Source: Rhizobium sp. CB3090 | GTDB lineage: Bacteria > Pseudomonadota > Alphaproteobacteria > Rhizobiales > Rhizobiaceae | Reading direction: 5' to 3' | DNA length: 64,000 nt | NCBI RefSeq assembly: GCF_029714285.1 | Contig: NZ_CP121663.1 | Span: 930,001 to 994,000, forward strand | In this document: positions 35,703-44,197 of the stretch, piece after piece | Layout of the letters: each line of letters opens with the position of its first letter | Numbering within the stretch: position 1 is the stretch's first letter | Position numbers and translations under genes: made by a program | Notes under the pieces: generated by a model | Told to the model about the DNA's origin: nothing | Database searches by the model: none | What the model saw: only the letters and a program-made list of their open reading frames with translations

Positions 35703-36794
35703 TTAGAAACTACGCTGGAAGCGCAGGATACCGGCCCACTGGTCTTGATCGACCGAATCCCAATCGGTGTAGGAGATTTCAGGTTCGATCAGCAGGTTCT
35801 TGACCGGGTTCCACTTGACGTTCGTCGTAGCGGCGAAGATCTTGGAGTCGGTATAGGCGAGCTGCAGGTTCCACTTGAGCTTGTCGTTGATCGGAACGCC
35901 AACGCCGCCCCAAACGGCCCAATCGCCCCAGCCGCAAAGATCAGGACGGCCTGCCGGGCAAGCGGAACGATCCAGGTTCGTACCGGCATACTTGTTCAGC
36001 TTGTCGCCGTCCGTGTTCCAGCCGCCCATCAAGAAGGCCGAGAAGGCACCGAAGTCGGCGTCGACGCGGGCCTTGATAGCACCTTCTTCGACAATCGAGT
36101 CATAGCCACCGACGACCTTGACACCCCAGATGCCGGACTTGAAGCCAGCACCGGCGACGACGTCAGGAGCGTAGTGATCTGCCTTGTCATCGCTCCACCA
36201 GCTTGCGCCGTAAGATGCGTCCGAGCCACTGGAGTTGGAATCTTCGAGCGAGATCACAGCCGTGAAGCCGTTGCCGGCATCGTAGTTGTAGGTGATCTGG
36301 TTGAGTTCGTATGGGCCGTCATAGACCACGTCGTCGTTGATGACGTCGCCGGCATAACCTGCGTAGAGGTTATACTGCGAATCGAGCTTGCCGACCGTGA
36401 AGCCGCCGAGGCTGATATTGGCAAACAGCAGCTTGGTGCTCGTCGAATTGCCTTCGCTCCAGTCCCAACGCAGAACCATATTGGTCTTCAGGGGGCCGTA
36501 TTCGGTATCCGTTGCGGTGTCGAGATTGAGCTCGGCGCGGGTGTGCCACAAAGTACCGGTCTTGTTCGTCGGGCTATAGGCATCATACCATTCGCCTTCG
36601 GTACGAACCTGGCCGCCGATCTTCAAGCAAGTTTCGGTACCCGGAATAAAGAAATATCCCGTGCCATAGGCGTCGCAAATGCGAACATACTGAAGAGGCT
36701 CCGGTTCGGCGGCGACGATAGCATCCGCGGAATGCGCGCCGGAAACTGCGGCAAGCGATGCAGCAGAACTGATCAGAAGGCTTTTCAAATTCAT
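35703..36794 (-). CDS. Alphaproteobacterial outer-membrane porin
   Basis: A 363-residue outer-membrane beta-barrel of the Omp2/RopA type. A Sec signal peptide (MNLKSLLISSAASLAAVSG with AHSA cleavage) is followed by the typical plug CDAYGTGYFFIPGTETCLKI with its two cysteines, then GGQVRTEGEWYD. The C-terminus ends in Phe (LRFQRSF), as required for Bam insertion. It forms a general diffusion pore for small solutes. The gene is monocistronic, with a long upstream region and a hairpin array downstream, as expected of a highly expressed porin. Confidence 0.92.
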   Translation of the reverse strand: MNLKSLLISSAASLAAVSGAHSADAIVAAEPEPLQYVRICDAYGTGYFFIPGTETCLKIGGQVRTEGEWYDAYSPTNKTGTLWHTRAELNLDTATDTEYGPLKTNMVLRWDWSEGNSTSTKLLFANISLGGFTVGKLDSQYNLYAGYAGDVINDDVVYDGPYELNQITYNYDAGNGFTAVISLEDSNSSGSDASYGASWWSDDKADHYAPDVVAGAGFKSGIWGVKVVGGYDSIVEEGAIKARVDADFGAFSAFLMGGWNTDGDKLNKYAGTNLDRSACPAGRPDLCGWGDWAVWGGVGVPINDKLKWNLQLAYTDSKIFAATTNVKWNPVKNLLIEPEISYTDWDSVDQDQWAGILRFQRSF

Positions 36795-37035
36795 CTTAAA
36801 CTCCTGGTTGTAATATGCATTTCAAAGATTCCGCACGCATGGAGGTTTATCCACCAACCCCATGCAGAATGACCTCGCATCAACGCGATCGAACAGATCT
36901 GCGATTGCCCTGCTTGATACTGACTTGAGCTCCCTCTCGTTCCGCCCAATCAGCCCCGCGACACGGCCCTGAAACGCCCTACCGATACGGCCGATGCTTC
37001 GACCGCAAGACATGTTCATGTCCTGAGCTTTATTT

Positions 37036-37056
37036 ACAAACCAACCGTATGTTTGT
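37036..37056. promoter_or_regulatory. TetR-type inverted repeat
   Basis: ACAAAC and GTTTGT are separated by nine bases (CAACCGTAT). The ACAAAC...GTTTGT layout is like operators of AcrR/TtgR-type repressors, one of which is coded about 1.5 kb away. It lies about 240 bases upstream of the porin start. No efflux gene is nearby, so the target is unclear. Confidence 0.35.
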
Positions 37057-37242
37057 CAATTATGTGAAGGTACCCTTCTCACAAGCTTCGCCCGCTGTGG
37101 CCAATATGCAACTGTCAGCTTCATCGCCGTCAGAGCACTCCGCGAAATGCGGCGGGTTGCGCATTTTACTCAACAGAATTTGGTGTCAGCGCTTACGAAT
37201 TTCAAATCGTCATAAAACGATCCAGACGCGCGATTCGGCGTC

Positions 37243-37310
37243 TAATGCATGTCGCGCAAAAGTTTGCGCCGGTTTTTGTGAGAATGACATGCAAAAACAA
37301 GGAGCTATAG
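37243..37310. repeat. Rhizobial intergenic repeat, copy 1
   Basis: It begins TAATGCATGTCGCGCAAAAG and ends ACAAGGAGCTATAGC. It matches copy 2 at 44078-44143 over most of about 65 positions. The ends GCATGTC (37247) and GACATGC (37286) are inverted repeats, so the element can fold. I recall the same sequence as a frequent intergenic repeat in Rhizobium genomes. Confidence 0.75.
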
Positions 37311-37332
37311 CATCCAGCCTTCATCATTGTGA

Positions 37333-37452
37333 AAGACAATCGCCGCGCGGCTGATCGGCGAAATCAAGCAGCTCGAGACATTTCCCGAGCAGGAGCTTTG
37401 GAAAGCCGAACTGATCGTGCGTGCCTCGACCGGCGTGGCGCCGGCCGAGTAA
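37333..37452 (+). pseudogene. C-terminal remnant of a LacI-family regulator
   Basis: An open stretch with no start codon runs to TAA at 37450. It codes TIAARLIGEIKQLETFPEQE, then LWKAELIVRASTGVAPAE. The ELIVRASTG ending and the preceding helix resemble the C-terminus of LacI/PurR-type regulators. A TGA lies just upstream in frame, and the rest of the gene is missing. It directly follows intergenic repeat copy 1, suggesting that a deletion or repeat-mediated event removed the gene. Confidence 0.5.
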
Positions 37453-37519
37453 GATGGTTTGATTGGCACAACCTGTTTGAAAGCCGCTTGATCGGTTTCG
37501 GAATTATGCGCCGACGGCT

Positions 37520-38419
37520 TCAGAATTTCGGCGGCGTCTGGCCGGCGGCACGATGGGCGGCAATGGCGGTATTGGCCATCAGCATGGCAATGGTCATCGG
37601 TCCGACGCCGCCCGGAACCGGGGTGATGGCGGCGGCAACTTCCGATGCTTCGGCAAAGGCGACATCGCCGACCAGGCGGCTCCTGCCCTCGCCGCGTTCC
37701 GGTGCGGCGATGCGGTTGATGCCGACATCGATCACCGTCGCACCCGGTTTCACCCAATCCGCCTTCACCATTTCCGGCCGGCCGACGGCCGCCACCAGAA
37801 TATCGGCGCCGCGGGCCACCGTGGCCAAGTCCTTCGTCCGCGAATGCGCCGTCGTTACCGTCGCATTGGCAGCAAGCAGCAGTTGCGCCATCGGCTTGCC
37901 GAACAGGTTGGAACGGCCGATGACGACGGCATTCAATCCCGACAGGTCCTTGCCATGGATGCGGCGCACCAAAAGCATGGCGCCGGCCGGCGTGCAGGAG
38001 ATCAGCCCGGTGGCGAAATCGCCGGTCGCCAGCTTGCCGGCATTGACGACATGCAGGCCATCGACATCCTTGTCCGGCCGGATCGACTGGATGATCGCTT
38101 CGGCATTCAGATGCTTCGGCAAAGGCAGTTGCACCAGGATGCCGTGGATGGACGCATCCTCGTTGAGGGACTGAACCAGCTTTGCGAGCTCACCTTGAGT
38201 CGTCTCGGCCGGCAGCGTGTGCTGGATGGAGGTAAAGCCGCATTCCTTGGCCATGCGGCCCTTGGCGCCGACATAGGTGTGGCTCGCCGGATCATCACCG
38301 ACGATGACAACCGCAAGGCCGGTCTTCACACCCGTGTTCTTTTCCAATACTGCGGTCGCCGTCTTCACCGCATCAATTACCGAAGCAGCCACCTGCTTGC
38401 CATCGATGATCTCAACCAT
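37520..38419 (-). CDS. folD: Methylenetetrahydrofolate dehydrogenase/cyclohydrolase FolD
   Basis: A 299-residue bifunctional enzyme converting 5,10-methylene-THF to 10-formyl-THF. Family motifs are present: [14 protein letters not shown] with the catalytic Lys, [39 protein letters not shown] for NADP binding and the C-terminal [14 protein letters not shown]. It lies three bases after purU and is the last gene of an operon led by the desaturase gene at 42895. There it would process one-carbon units released by demethylation. It may be a second, pathway-specific copy besides a chromosomal folD. Confidence 0.95.
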   Translation of the reverse strand: MVEIIDGKQVAASVIDAVKTATAVLEKNTGVKTGLAVVIVGDDPASHTYVGAKGRMAKECGFTSIQHTLPAETTQGELAKLVQSLNEDASIHGILVQLPLPKHLNAEAIIQSIRPDKDVDGLHVVNAGKLATGDFATGLISCTPAGAMLLVRRIHGKDLSGLNAVVIGRSNLFGKPMAQLLLAANATVTTAHSRTKDLATVARGADILVAAVGRPEMVKADWVKPGATVIDVGINRIAAPERGEGRSRLVGDVAFAEASEVAAAITPVPGGVGPMTIAMLMANTAIAAHRAAGQTPPKF

Positions 38420-38422
38420 CGC

Positions 38423-39307
38423 CTACCCCATCCTCTCCGAGGCATAGCTTCCCGGGCTTGCCGGGAAGACGATGGTGCGGTTGCCGTTGAGGAAGGTGCG
38501 GTAATGGATATGGGCATGGATGGCCCGCGCCAGCACCTGGCTTTCGACATCGCGGCCGATCGACACATAGTCTTCCGCCGACTGCGCATGCGTGATGCGG
38601 GCCGTGTCCTGCTCGATGATCGGACCTTCGTCGAGATCGCCGGTGACGTAATGCGCCGTCGCGCCGATCAGCTTGACGCCGCGCTCATAGGCCTGCTTGT
38701 AGGGATTGGCGCCCTTGAAGCTCGGCAGGAAGGAATGGTGGATGTTGATGATCTTGCCCGACATCTTCTTGCACAGCGCATCCGACAGCACCTGCATGTA
38801 GCGGGCAAGCACGATCAGCTCCGTGCCGGTCTGCTCGACCAGCTCCATCAACTGGGCTTCGGCCTGCGGCTTGTTGTCCTTCGTCACCTTGATGTGGTGG
38901 AAGGGGATGTCGTGGTTGACCACCACCTTCTGGTAATCGAAATGGTTGGAGACGACGCCGACGATGTCGATCGGCAGTGCGCCGATCTTCCAGCGATAGA
39001 GCAGGTCGTTGAGGCAATGGCCGAAGCGCGACACCATCAACAGCACCTTCATGCGCTTCTGGGCATCATAGATCTCGGCATCCATCTCGAATTTCTCGGC
39101 GACCGGCTTGAAGCCTTCGACCAGCTTCTGCTGGTTGACGCCTTCCTCGGAGATGAAGGAGACGCGCATGAAGAACTTGCCGGTATCGAGATCGTCGAAC
39201 TGGCTGGAGTCGAGCAGCGTGCAGCCTTGATCGGCCAGATAATTCGCTATCGCCGCAACGATCCCACGCGTCGATTTGCAGGATACCCGTAGAACATATT
39301 GTTTCAT
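38423..39307 (-). CDS. purU: Formyltetrahydrofolate deformylase PurU
   Basis: A 294-residue enzyme that hydrolyses 10-formyl-THF to formate and THF. An N-terminal ACT domain (YVLRVSCKSTRGIVAAIANY) precedes the formyltransferase fold, with IINIHHSFLPSFKGANPYKQ and the later VTGDLDEGPIIEQD holding the catalytic Asn/His/Asp set. With folD it forms a route from methylene-THF to formate that regenerates free THF, as seen next to several demethylation systems. It lies between the panB-like gene and folD on the same strand. Confidence 0.95.
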   Translation of the reverse strand: MKQYVLRVSCKSTRGIVAAIANYLADQGCTLLDSSQFDDLDTGKFFMRVSFISEEGVNQQKLVEGFKPVAEKFEMDAEIYDAQKRMKVLLMVSRFGHCLNDLLYRWKIGALPIDIVGVVSNHFDYQKVVVNHDIPFHHIKVTKDNKPQAEAQLMELVEQTGTELIVLARYMQVLSDALCKKMSGKIINIHHSFLPSFKGANPYKQAYERGVKLIGATAHYVTGDLDEGPIIEQDTARITHAQSAEDYVSIGRDVESQVLARAIHAHIHYRTFLNGNRTIVFPASPGSYASERMG

Positions 39308-39352
39308 CTTATGTGGTCCGATTGAAAATCATGAAACGCCGCGGTTTGCCGG

Positions 39353-40162
39353 CTATCGGCCATCACCTTCGGCAAGCAGCCGGAGAAACGTCTGCAGTTC
39401 CCCTTCGTCGATTGCGACGAGATGCCCCTTTGCCGGATAGGCGCCCGAGCGAACGTCCTCGGCAAATTCCTTGAATGCGGCGGTGCGTTCATTCTGCAGC
39501 CGATCATATTCGGCGGCAAAATCGCGGTACACCTTGGCATGACGCGGCCGGTGCCCGCGATTGCTGCCAAGCACGTCGTCGGCAAATAGGTACTGAGCAT
39601 CGCATCCGCTTCCAGCGCCCATGGAAATCATCAGCATCGACGTTGCCCTGCTGATCGCGGCGGCGACATCGCCAGGCACCACCTCGATCTCGGCGGCAAA
39701 GGCGCCGGCCTCTTCCAGCGCCTTGGTCTGGCGCCAGATCTCGAAGGCGCTTGCAGCGGTCTTGCCGACAGCGCGAAAGCCACCCGTCCAGGTCGCCTTG
39801 GATGGAATAAGGCCGAGATGGCCGCAGACCGGAATGCCTTCGTCCCGCATCCGCCGGATCGTTTGCAGCCCGGCGGCGCAATAAACGGCATCGCCGCCGG
39901 CCTTCAATGCCTTAAATGCCTCGCGCATGTACTCTTCCGCCGAGACGTAATCGCCATATTCGAGCCCAGGAATGGCAAAGGGGCTCGGGGCAGCTTCGCG
40001 GAATGCCGGACCCAGCAGCGCCGGCGGCACTGACAGCATGTCGATACCGGCCTTTTCCGCTGCTTCGGCTTCCTCCAGCGAGGTGACGCGCAACATGGTG
40101 AGCTGCCGCTGTCCTTTGAGCGCCAGGAGATCGGCGACCGTTGCACGATTATGTTTCTTCAT
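39353..40162 (-). CDS. PanB-fold protein lacking ketopantoate-synthase residues
   Basis: A 269-residue protein of the ketopantoate hydroxymethyltransferase fold; GIPVCGHLGLIPSKATWTGG, followed by FRAVGKTA, and IEVVPGDVAAAIS align with PanB. Yet the residues that make PanB work look changed. The Mg-binding VGDSLG segment reads LSVPPALLG, the second Mg Asp segment (LADLPF) has no clear counterpart, and VKIEGG, with the catalytic Lys and Glu, reads AVYCAAG. Only the later Glu (IEVVP) remains. It is therefore unlikely to make ketopantoate. It sits inside an oxygenase and THF operon, so a one-carbon or aldolase-type reaction is plausible. The ATG at 40162 follows CGGAG. Confidence 0.8.
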   Translation of the reverse strand: MKKHNRATVADLLALKGQRQLTMLRVTSLEEAEAAEKAGIDMLSVPPALLGPAFREAAPSPFAIPGLEYGDYVSAEEYMREAFKALKAGGDAVYCAAGLQTIRRMRDEGIPVCGHLGLIPSKATWTGGFRAVGKTAASAFEIWRQTKALEEAGAFAAEIEVVPGDVAAAISRATSMLMISMGAGSGCDAQYLFADDVLGSNRGHRPRHAKVYRDFAAEYDRLQNERTAAFKEFAEDVRSGAYPAKGHLVAIDEGELQTFLRLLAEGDGR

Positions 40163-40187
40163 TGAAAACTCCGTAGGTATGGGCCTA

Positions 40188-41411
40188 TCACGCAGCGAGA
40201 AGCGATTTGAGTTTGACATGGCTCGCCGTCAGCGCTTCCGGATCGGGATGAGCACGCGCTGCGATCAGCATTTCGGCGAGACGGATATCGCGGGCAACGG
40301 CATTGCCGCGACCGATGCCGCTGGCTGCAAGCAACCGGCCAGCCTCATCGAGATGGAAAAGAATGAATGCGTCCTCGCCAAGGTCACGCCTCAGCATCGT
40401 CGTCGCGCCATCGGCAAGGCCGGCAATCTGCAGCGTCAGATCATATTGATCGGACCAGAACCACGGCACGGCCGAGATGCTGTTGCCTTCGCTAAGCAAG
40501 TTGGCCGCGGCCAACGTCCCCTGCTCCTGCGCGTTGCGCCAGGATTCCAGGCGAACCCGTCGCCCGCCATAAAGTGCCAGCGGAAAGGAGCAGCAATCGC
40601 CGGCGGCGTAGATATCGGCTGCAGAAGTTTCTAGCCGCTCGTTGACGGCGATGCCGTTCTCGATCGCAAGGCCCGCTTTCTCGGCAAGCGCGACGTTCGG
40701 CTGCGCCCCAATGCCGATGAGCACGAGATCGGCGGAGAGTTCCTCACCACCCGCCAGGCGGACAATCGCATTGGCTGCGCCGTCTTCGATTGACGCAATG
40801 GTCTCGCCGCAGCGGATGTCGACACCTTCGTCCCGATGGCGTTGCGCTATCACCTCGGCAACCGCCTCCGGCACACCCCGCTTCAGGACGCGCGGCAGCC
40901 CCTCGATCACGGTGACATCGGCACCGAGCTTGCGCGCCGTCGCCGCCAACTCGAGACCGATAAAGCCGCCACCGATGACAGCGATGTGCCGGCCGGGGAG
41001 AAGCGCTGGCCGCAGAGCGAGGGCATCGGCATGGGTTCGGAGCATGCGAATGCGCTCTCCCCCCGCGATGCCGGGAAAGCTGCGCGCAGATGCACCGGTC
41101 GCCAGCAACAGTTTGTCATAGCTGAGCGTCTGCCCGTCCGAGAGTGTGGCGACCTTGCCGATCGGATCAATGTCGGTTGCATGCGTGGCGAGCCGAAGGT
41201 CGATGCGCTGGTCGGCATAACGTTCCAAGACGGCCACGAACTTCGGCTCATGCGCTAGGATAAGGCCTTCTTTTGAAAGCGGCGGACGTTCATAAGGCGC
41301 AACCGGCTCGGCTCCGATCAGCGTGATGTCGCCGTCAAAGCCCTTCTCCCTGAGCGCAAAGGCGGCGCGGGCGCCGCACTCTCCTGCCCCGATAATGACG
41401 AAATGCAGCAT
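40188..41411 (-). CDS. FAD-dependent ferredoxin reductase (MocF-like)
   Basis: A 407-residue NAD(P)H:ferredoxin reductase of the rubredoxin/putidaredoxin reductase type. The FAD motif is IIGAGECGARAAFALREKG at the N-terminus, the NAD motif VIGGGFIGLELAATARKLGA near residue 150, and YAAGDCCSFPLALYGG binds FAD further on. It should pass electrons from NAD(P)H to the Rieske protein coded next to it. AGGGG precedes the ATG at 41411. Together with the Rieske and desaturase genes it matches the three-part MocD/E/F rhizopine demethylase set known from Rhizobium leguminosarum. Confidence 0.88.
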   Translation of the reverse strand: MLHFVIIGAGECGARAAFALREKGFDGDITLIGAEPVAPYERPPLSKEGLILAHEPKFVAVLERYADQRIDLRLATHATDIDPIGKVATLSDGQTLSYDKLLLATGASARSFPGIAGGERIRMLRTHADALALRPALLPGRHIAVIGGGFIGLELAATARKLGADVTVIEGLPRVLKRGVPEAVAEVIAQRHRDEGVDIRCGETIASIEDGAANAIVRLAGGEELSADLVLIGIGAQPNVALAEKAGLAIENGIAVNERLETSAADIYAAGDCCSFPLALYGGRRVRLESWRNAQEQGTLAAANLLSEGNSISAVPWFWSDQYDLTLQIAGLADGATTMLRRDLGEDAFILFHLDEAGRLLAASGIGRGNAVARDIRLAEMLIAARAHPDPEALTASHVKLKSLLAA

Positions 41412-41421
41412 GGCTTTCCCC

Positions 41422-41736
41422 TCAGACCGCAATGAAGACGGTGCCGTCTTCGACCTTGACTGGATAGGTTTTGAGATTGACGCAGACCGGGGCGCCCTTG
41501 GCTTCGCCGGTGCGATAGTCGAAGCGGCCGTTGTGCTTCGGACATTCGATGATATTGTCCATCACCAGCCCGTCGGCGAGATGGACCTGCTCGTGCGTGC
41601 AAAGACCGTCGGTGGCAAAATAGTCGTCTTCCGGGCTGCGATAGACGGCGAAGGTTCTGCCGCCATGGTCGAAGCGCAGGACGTCCTCCTCGTCGATCGC
41701 ATCCGCCGCACAGACCCTGATCCAGTTGCCGCTCAT
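41422..41736 (-). CDS. Rieske [2Fe-2S] ferredoxin (MocE-like)
   Basis: A 104-residue soluble Rieske protein. The cluster ligands are Cys46 and His48 in LCTHEQVHLADG and Cys65 and His68 in CPKHNGRFDYRTGEA. It belongs to the small electron carriers of oxygenase systems. It should carry electrons from the FAD reductase (10 bases downstream) to the desaturase-like oxygenase (about 70 bases upstream). Confidence 0.93.
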   Translation of the reverse strand: MSGNWIRVCAADAIDEEDVLRFDHGGRTFAVYRSPEDDYFATDGLCTHEQVHLADGLVMDNIIECPKHNGRFDYRTGEAKGAPVCVNLKTYPVKVEDGTVFIAV

Positions 41737-41809
41737 TCCTGCCTCCCTGTATATGCCGTTGTATGTGCCGTTCCTGGCTGTTGTTATCGTTTGCTGTTCT
41801 TGCCTGTCG

Positions 41810-42895
41810 TTATTGCGCTGCTTCGGCCAGCGTATTGTGGAATTCCTCGCGATAGGGCCGCGCCGTCGGCGGCAATTCCCGCTTCAGGAAATAATCTTCA
41901 TTGCGCAACTGCCGCAGGAAGGCCGGGATCATTTCGCGGTAGCCCGACCAGATCGAGGGATTGGGCTTCGGCAGATCGTGTTTGATCATCGCATGCAGCT
42001 TCGGCAGCGCATGATAAGGCACCATCGGGAACATGTGGTGTTCGACATGGTAGTTCATGTTCCAATAGATGAAGCGGCTGATCGGGTTCATCAGCACCGT
42101 GCGGCTGTTCAGCCGGTGGTCGGTGACATTGTCGGCCAAGCCGCCATGCTGCAGCAGGCCGGTCAAGACATGATGCCAGGCGCCATAAAGCCGTGGCAGG
42201 CCGATCAGCACCAGCGGCAGGAGCGAACCCATATAAAAAGCGGCGGCGATGGTGGCGACATAGATCGCCAGCCAGATGCGGGCGATGCGGATCGCCTTCG
42301 GCTGCTCCTGTTCGGGAATGAAGGTCTTCTCAGCGGCGCTGACGATGCCGAAGGCATTGCGGATCATGTCGAGCATCGCATGGAAGACATCGACGATGCC
42401 GAAGAAGTTCAGGACGAGCCGCAATAGATCCGGCGGCCGCATGACGGCGATCTCCGGATCGCGGCCGACGATGACGGTGTCGGTGTGGTGGCGGGTATGG
42501 CTCCAGCGCCAGGTCACCGGATTGCGCATGATCATGAAGCAGGCGATCTGATAGACCGCATCGTTCATCCAGCGGGTCTTGAACGCCGTGCCGTGGCCGC
42601 ATTCATGCCAGCGGCTGTCGGAGGCCGAACCGTAAAGCACGCCATACGCCAGGAAGAAGGGGATGGATAGCCAGGAGCCCCAGAAAGCGATGCCGAGGCC
42701 GGCCAAGACCGCCATGCTGCCGAGCCAGACGATCGTGTCGCGGATGGCGGCCTTGTCGGAGCGCTGCATCAGCGCCTTCATCTCCTTGCGGGCAATGTCG
42801 GTATGATACCACTCGGCCGCCGCCAGCCCGGTTTCGACCGCCTGCCGGCTGCTCGGGCCGAGCAGGCTGTAATCGCGCTTGATGATCTCGGTCAT
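41810..42895 (-). CDS. Fatty-acid-desaturase-like di-iron oxygenase (MocD-like)
   Basis: A 361-residue integral membrane di-iron enzyme. Its three histidine boxes are HECGHG, SHTRHHTD and YHVEHHMFP, with membrane helices between them (about 55-90 and 205-240). Although the fold is that of fatty-acid desaturases and alkane hydroxylases, this arrangement with a Rieske ferredoxin and reductase is that of MocD, reported to act in demethylation of 3-O-methyl-scyllo-inosamine. The folD and purU genes downstream fit release of a one-carbon unit. Substrate cannot be read from sequence. GGAGG lies upstream of the ATG. It is read away from the LacI regulator across a palindromic operator. Confidence 0.87.
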   Translation of the reverse strand: MTEIIKRDYSLLGPSSRQAVETGLAAAEWYHTDIARKEMKALMQRSDKAAIRDTIVWLGSMAVLAGLGIAFWGSWLSIPFFLAYGVLYGSASDSRWHECGHGTAFKTRWMNDAVYQIACFMIMRNPVTWRWSHTRHHTDTVIVGRDPEIAVMRPPDLLRLVLNFFGIVDVFHAMLDMIRNAFGIVSAAEKTFIPEQEQPKAIRIARIWLAIYVATIAAAFYMGSLLPLVLIGLPRLYGAWHHVLTGLLQHGGLADNVTDHRLNSRTVLMNPISRFIYWNMNYHVEHHMFPMVPYHALPKLHAMIKHDLPKPNPSIWSGYREMIPAFLRQLRNEDYFLKRELPPTARPYREEFHNTLAEAAQ

Positions 42896-42985
42896 TGCTG
42901 TTCCTGCCTCCCGCGATGCGCAAGTGCCGCACCGCCTCAGATGTCAGCAGGATAGGTCGAGTTTTCGCTTGCCTCAATGCGGCAA

Positions 42986-43010
42986 TGATGGAATCTATCA
43001 TATTCCATCA
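42986..43010. promoter_or_regulatory. Palindromic operator in the divergent region
   Basis: TGATGGAAT and ATTCCATCA form a perfect 9-bp inverted repeat with seven bases between. It lies between the desaturase operon and the LacI gene. The same half-site recurs at 43028, 44179 and 45233, making it a strong candidate for the binding site of the LacI protein coded at 43052. Confidence 0.7.
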
Positions 43011-43027
43011 ATCCTCCATCTCATTCA

Positions 43028-43036
43028 TGATGGAAT
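43028..43036. promoter_or_regulatory. Additional operator half-site
   Basis: TGATGGAAT, 16 bases before the LacI start codon; an extra copy of the half-site in the palindrome at 42986-43010. Confidence 0.55.
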
Positions 43037-43051
43037 ACCTCAGGACCAACC

Positions 43052-44080
43052 ATGCGCCGACCAACCATTTCCGATCTCGCAAAAGCATCCGGCGTCAGCG
43101 TTGCAACCATCGATCGCGTACTGAACGGGCGGCATCGCGTACGCGAAGAGACGGCCAGGCGTGTCTACGAGGCAGCGCAATCGATCGGCTACCATGCGGT
43201 TGGCTTGCTGCGACAGCGCGTTTTTGAGGATCTGCCGCAATACCGATTGGGCTTCCTGCTGCAGAAACCATTCCAACCCTTCTATCAGTCTTTTGCCAAG
43301 GAGATCGGCGCGGCTTCACAGACAGTCGCAACCGCGCGCGTCCATACGCAGATCGATTTCGTCACCGCGTCGACACCGACGGCAATCGTCGAAAAGCTGA
43401 AAGCCATGGCGGCGCGGAACCAGGCGATCGCCCTAGTCGCCCCCGATTATCCCGCGGTGACAACGGCGGTGGAGGAGCTGAAGGATAAAGGCATTCCGGT
43501 CTTTTCGCTGCTGTCCGATTTCGCGGCAAATGTGCGCGAAACCTATGTCGGCGTCGATAACCGCAAGGTCGGGCGCACCGCTGCCTGGACGATCGCGAGA
43601 TCCGCCCATCGTCGAGGCAAGGTCGCCTGCTTCGTCGGAAGCCATCGCTTTCATGGCCATGAACTGCGCGAGATCGGCTTTCGCTCCTATTTTCGCGAGA
43701 ATGCTCCCGATTTCGAGGTGCTGGATACGCTGATCAATCTGGACACTGCGGAAATCACCCATGAGGCGACGCTCAACCTTTTACAGAAACATCCCGATCT
43801 CATTGGCTTTTATGTCTGCGGCGGCGGCATGGAAGGCGCGATTTCCGCCATTCGCGAAGAAGGGCTTGCCGGCAAACTGACCGTCGTCGTCAATGAACTG
43901 ACACCGGAATCGAAGGCCGCACTCGCCGACGATGTCGTCACCATGGTCATCGGCACCCCTCTTCCTTCGCTCTGCAAGGAGCTGTTCGGCTTGATGATCG
44001 ATGCCATCGAACGCGGCGAGGCGGCAATGCCGGGACAATCCTTCCTGCCCTTCGACATTTTCGTCTCGGAGAACATTTAA
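43052..44080 (+). CDS. LacI-family transcriptional regulator of the demethylation locus
   Basis: A 342-residue LacI-type regulator. The HTH reads TISDLAKASGVSVATIDRVL, with the hinge NGRHRVREETARRV following. The effector domain is of the periplasmic-binding type (LGFLLQKPFQPFYQSFAKE and YVGVDNRKVGRTAAW). It is divergent from the desaturase operon and 260 bases ahead of the isomerase gene. Repeated TGATGGAAT sites in both control regions suggest that it governs both. An inositol-like ligand would fit the neighbours. The intergenic repeat copy 2 begins at its stop codon. Confidence 0.9.
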   Translation: MRRPTISDLAKASGVSVATIDRVLNGRHRVREETARRVYEAAQSIGYHAVGLLRQRVFEDLPQYRLGFLLQKPFQPFYQSFAKEIGAASQTVATARVHTQIDFVTASTPTAIVEKLKAMAARNQAIALVAPDYPAVTTAVEELKDKGIPVFSLLSDFAANVRETYVGVDNRKVGRTAAWTIARSAHRRGKVACFVGSHRFHGHELREIGFRSYFRENAPDFEVLDTLINLDTAEITHEATLNLLQKHPDLIGFYVCGGGMEGAISAIREEGLAGKLTVVVNELTPESKAALADDVVTMVIGTPLPSLCKELFGLMIDAIERGEAAMPGQSFLPFDIFVSENI

Positions 44081-44143
44081 TGCATGTCGCGCAAAAGTGT
44101 GCAGCGGTTTTGTGAAAACGACATGCACAAACAAGGAGCGTGG
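44078..44143. repeat. Rhizobial intergenic repeat, copy 2
   Basis: It starts at the TAA stop of the LacI gene (TAATGCATGTCGCGCAAAAG) and ends near ACAAGGAGCGTGGGAGC. TGCATGTCG (44081-44089) and CGACATGCA (44119-44127) form a perfect 9-bp inverted repeat. It closely matches copy 1 at 37243-37310. It may act as a 3' hairpin for the LacI message. Confidence 0.75.
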
Positions 44144-44175
44144 GAGCGAATCTGAAAGATCGCGACGAGCTTTAG

Positions 44176-44197
44176 CGGTGATGGAATCACATCACCG
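44176..44197. promoter_or_regulatory. Operator upstream of the isomerase gene
   Basis: CGGTGATG and CATCACCG are a perfect 8-bp inverted repeat with a 6-base spacer. It includes a copy of TGATGGAAT (44179-44187), the same half-site found in front of the desaturase operon. Confidence 0.6.

Larger units (their letters stand above)
36795..37332. other. Long control region upstream of the porin gene
   Basis: About 540 bases carry no supported gene. The part next to the porin is AT-rich and should hold its promoter. An ACAAAC/GTTTGT inverted repeat lies at 37036-37056 and a rhizobial intergenic repeat at 37243-37310; both are listed separately. Confidence 0.5.

Noticed and set aside
37305..37757. 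Minus-strand frame at the end of folD
   Set aside because: It is the shadow of folD extended into the intergenic region; the folD product has all its motifs in the chosen frame.
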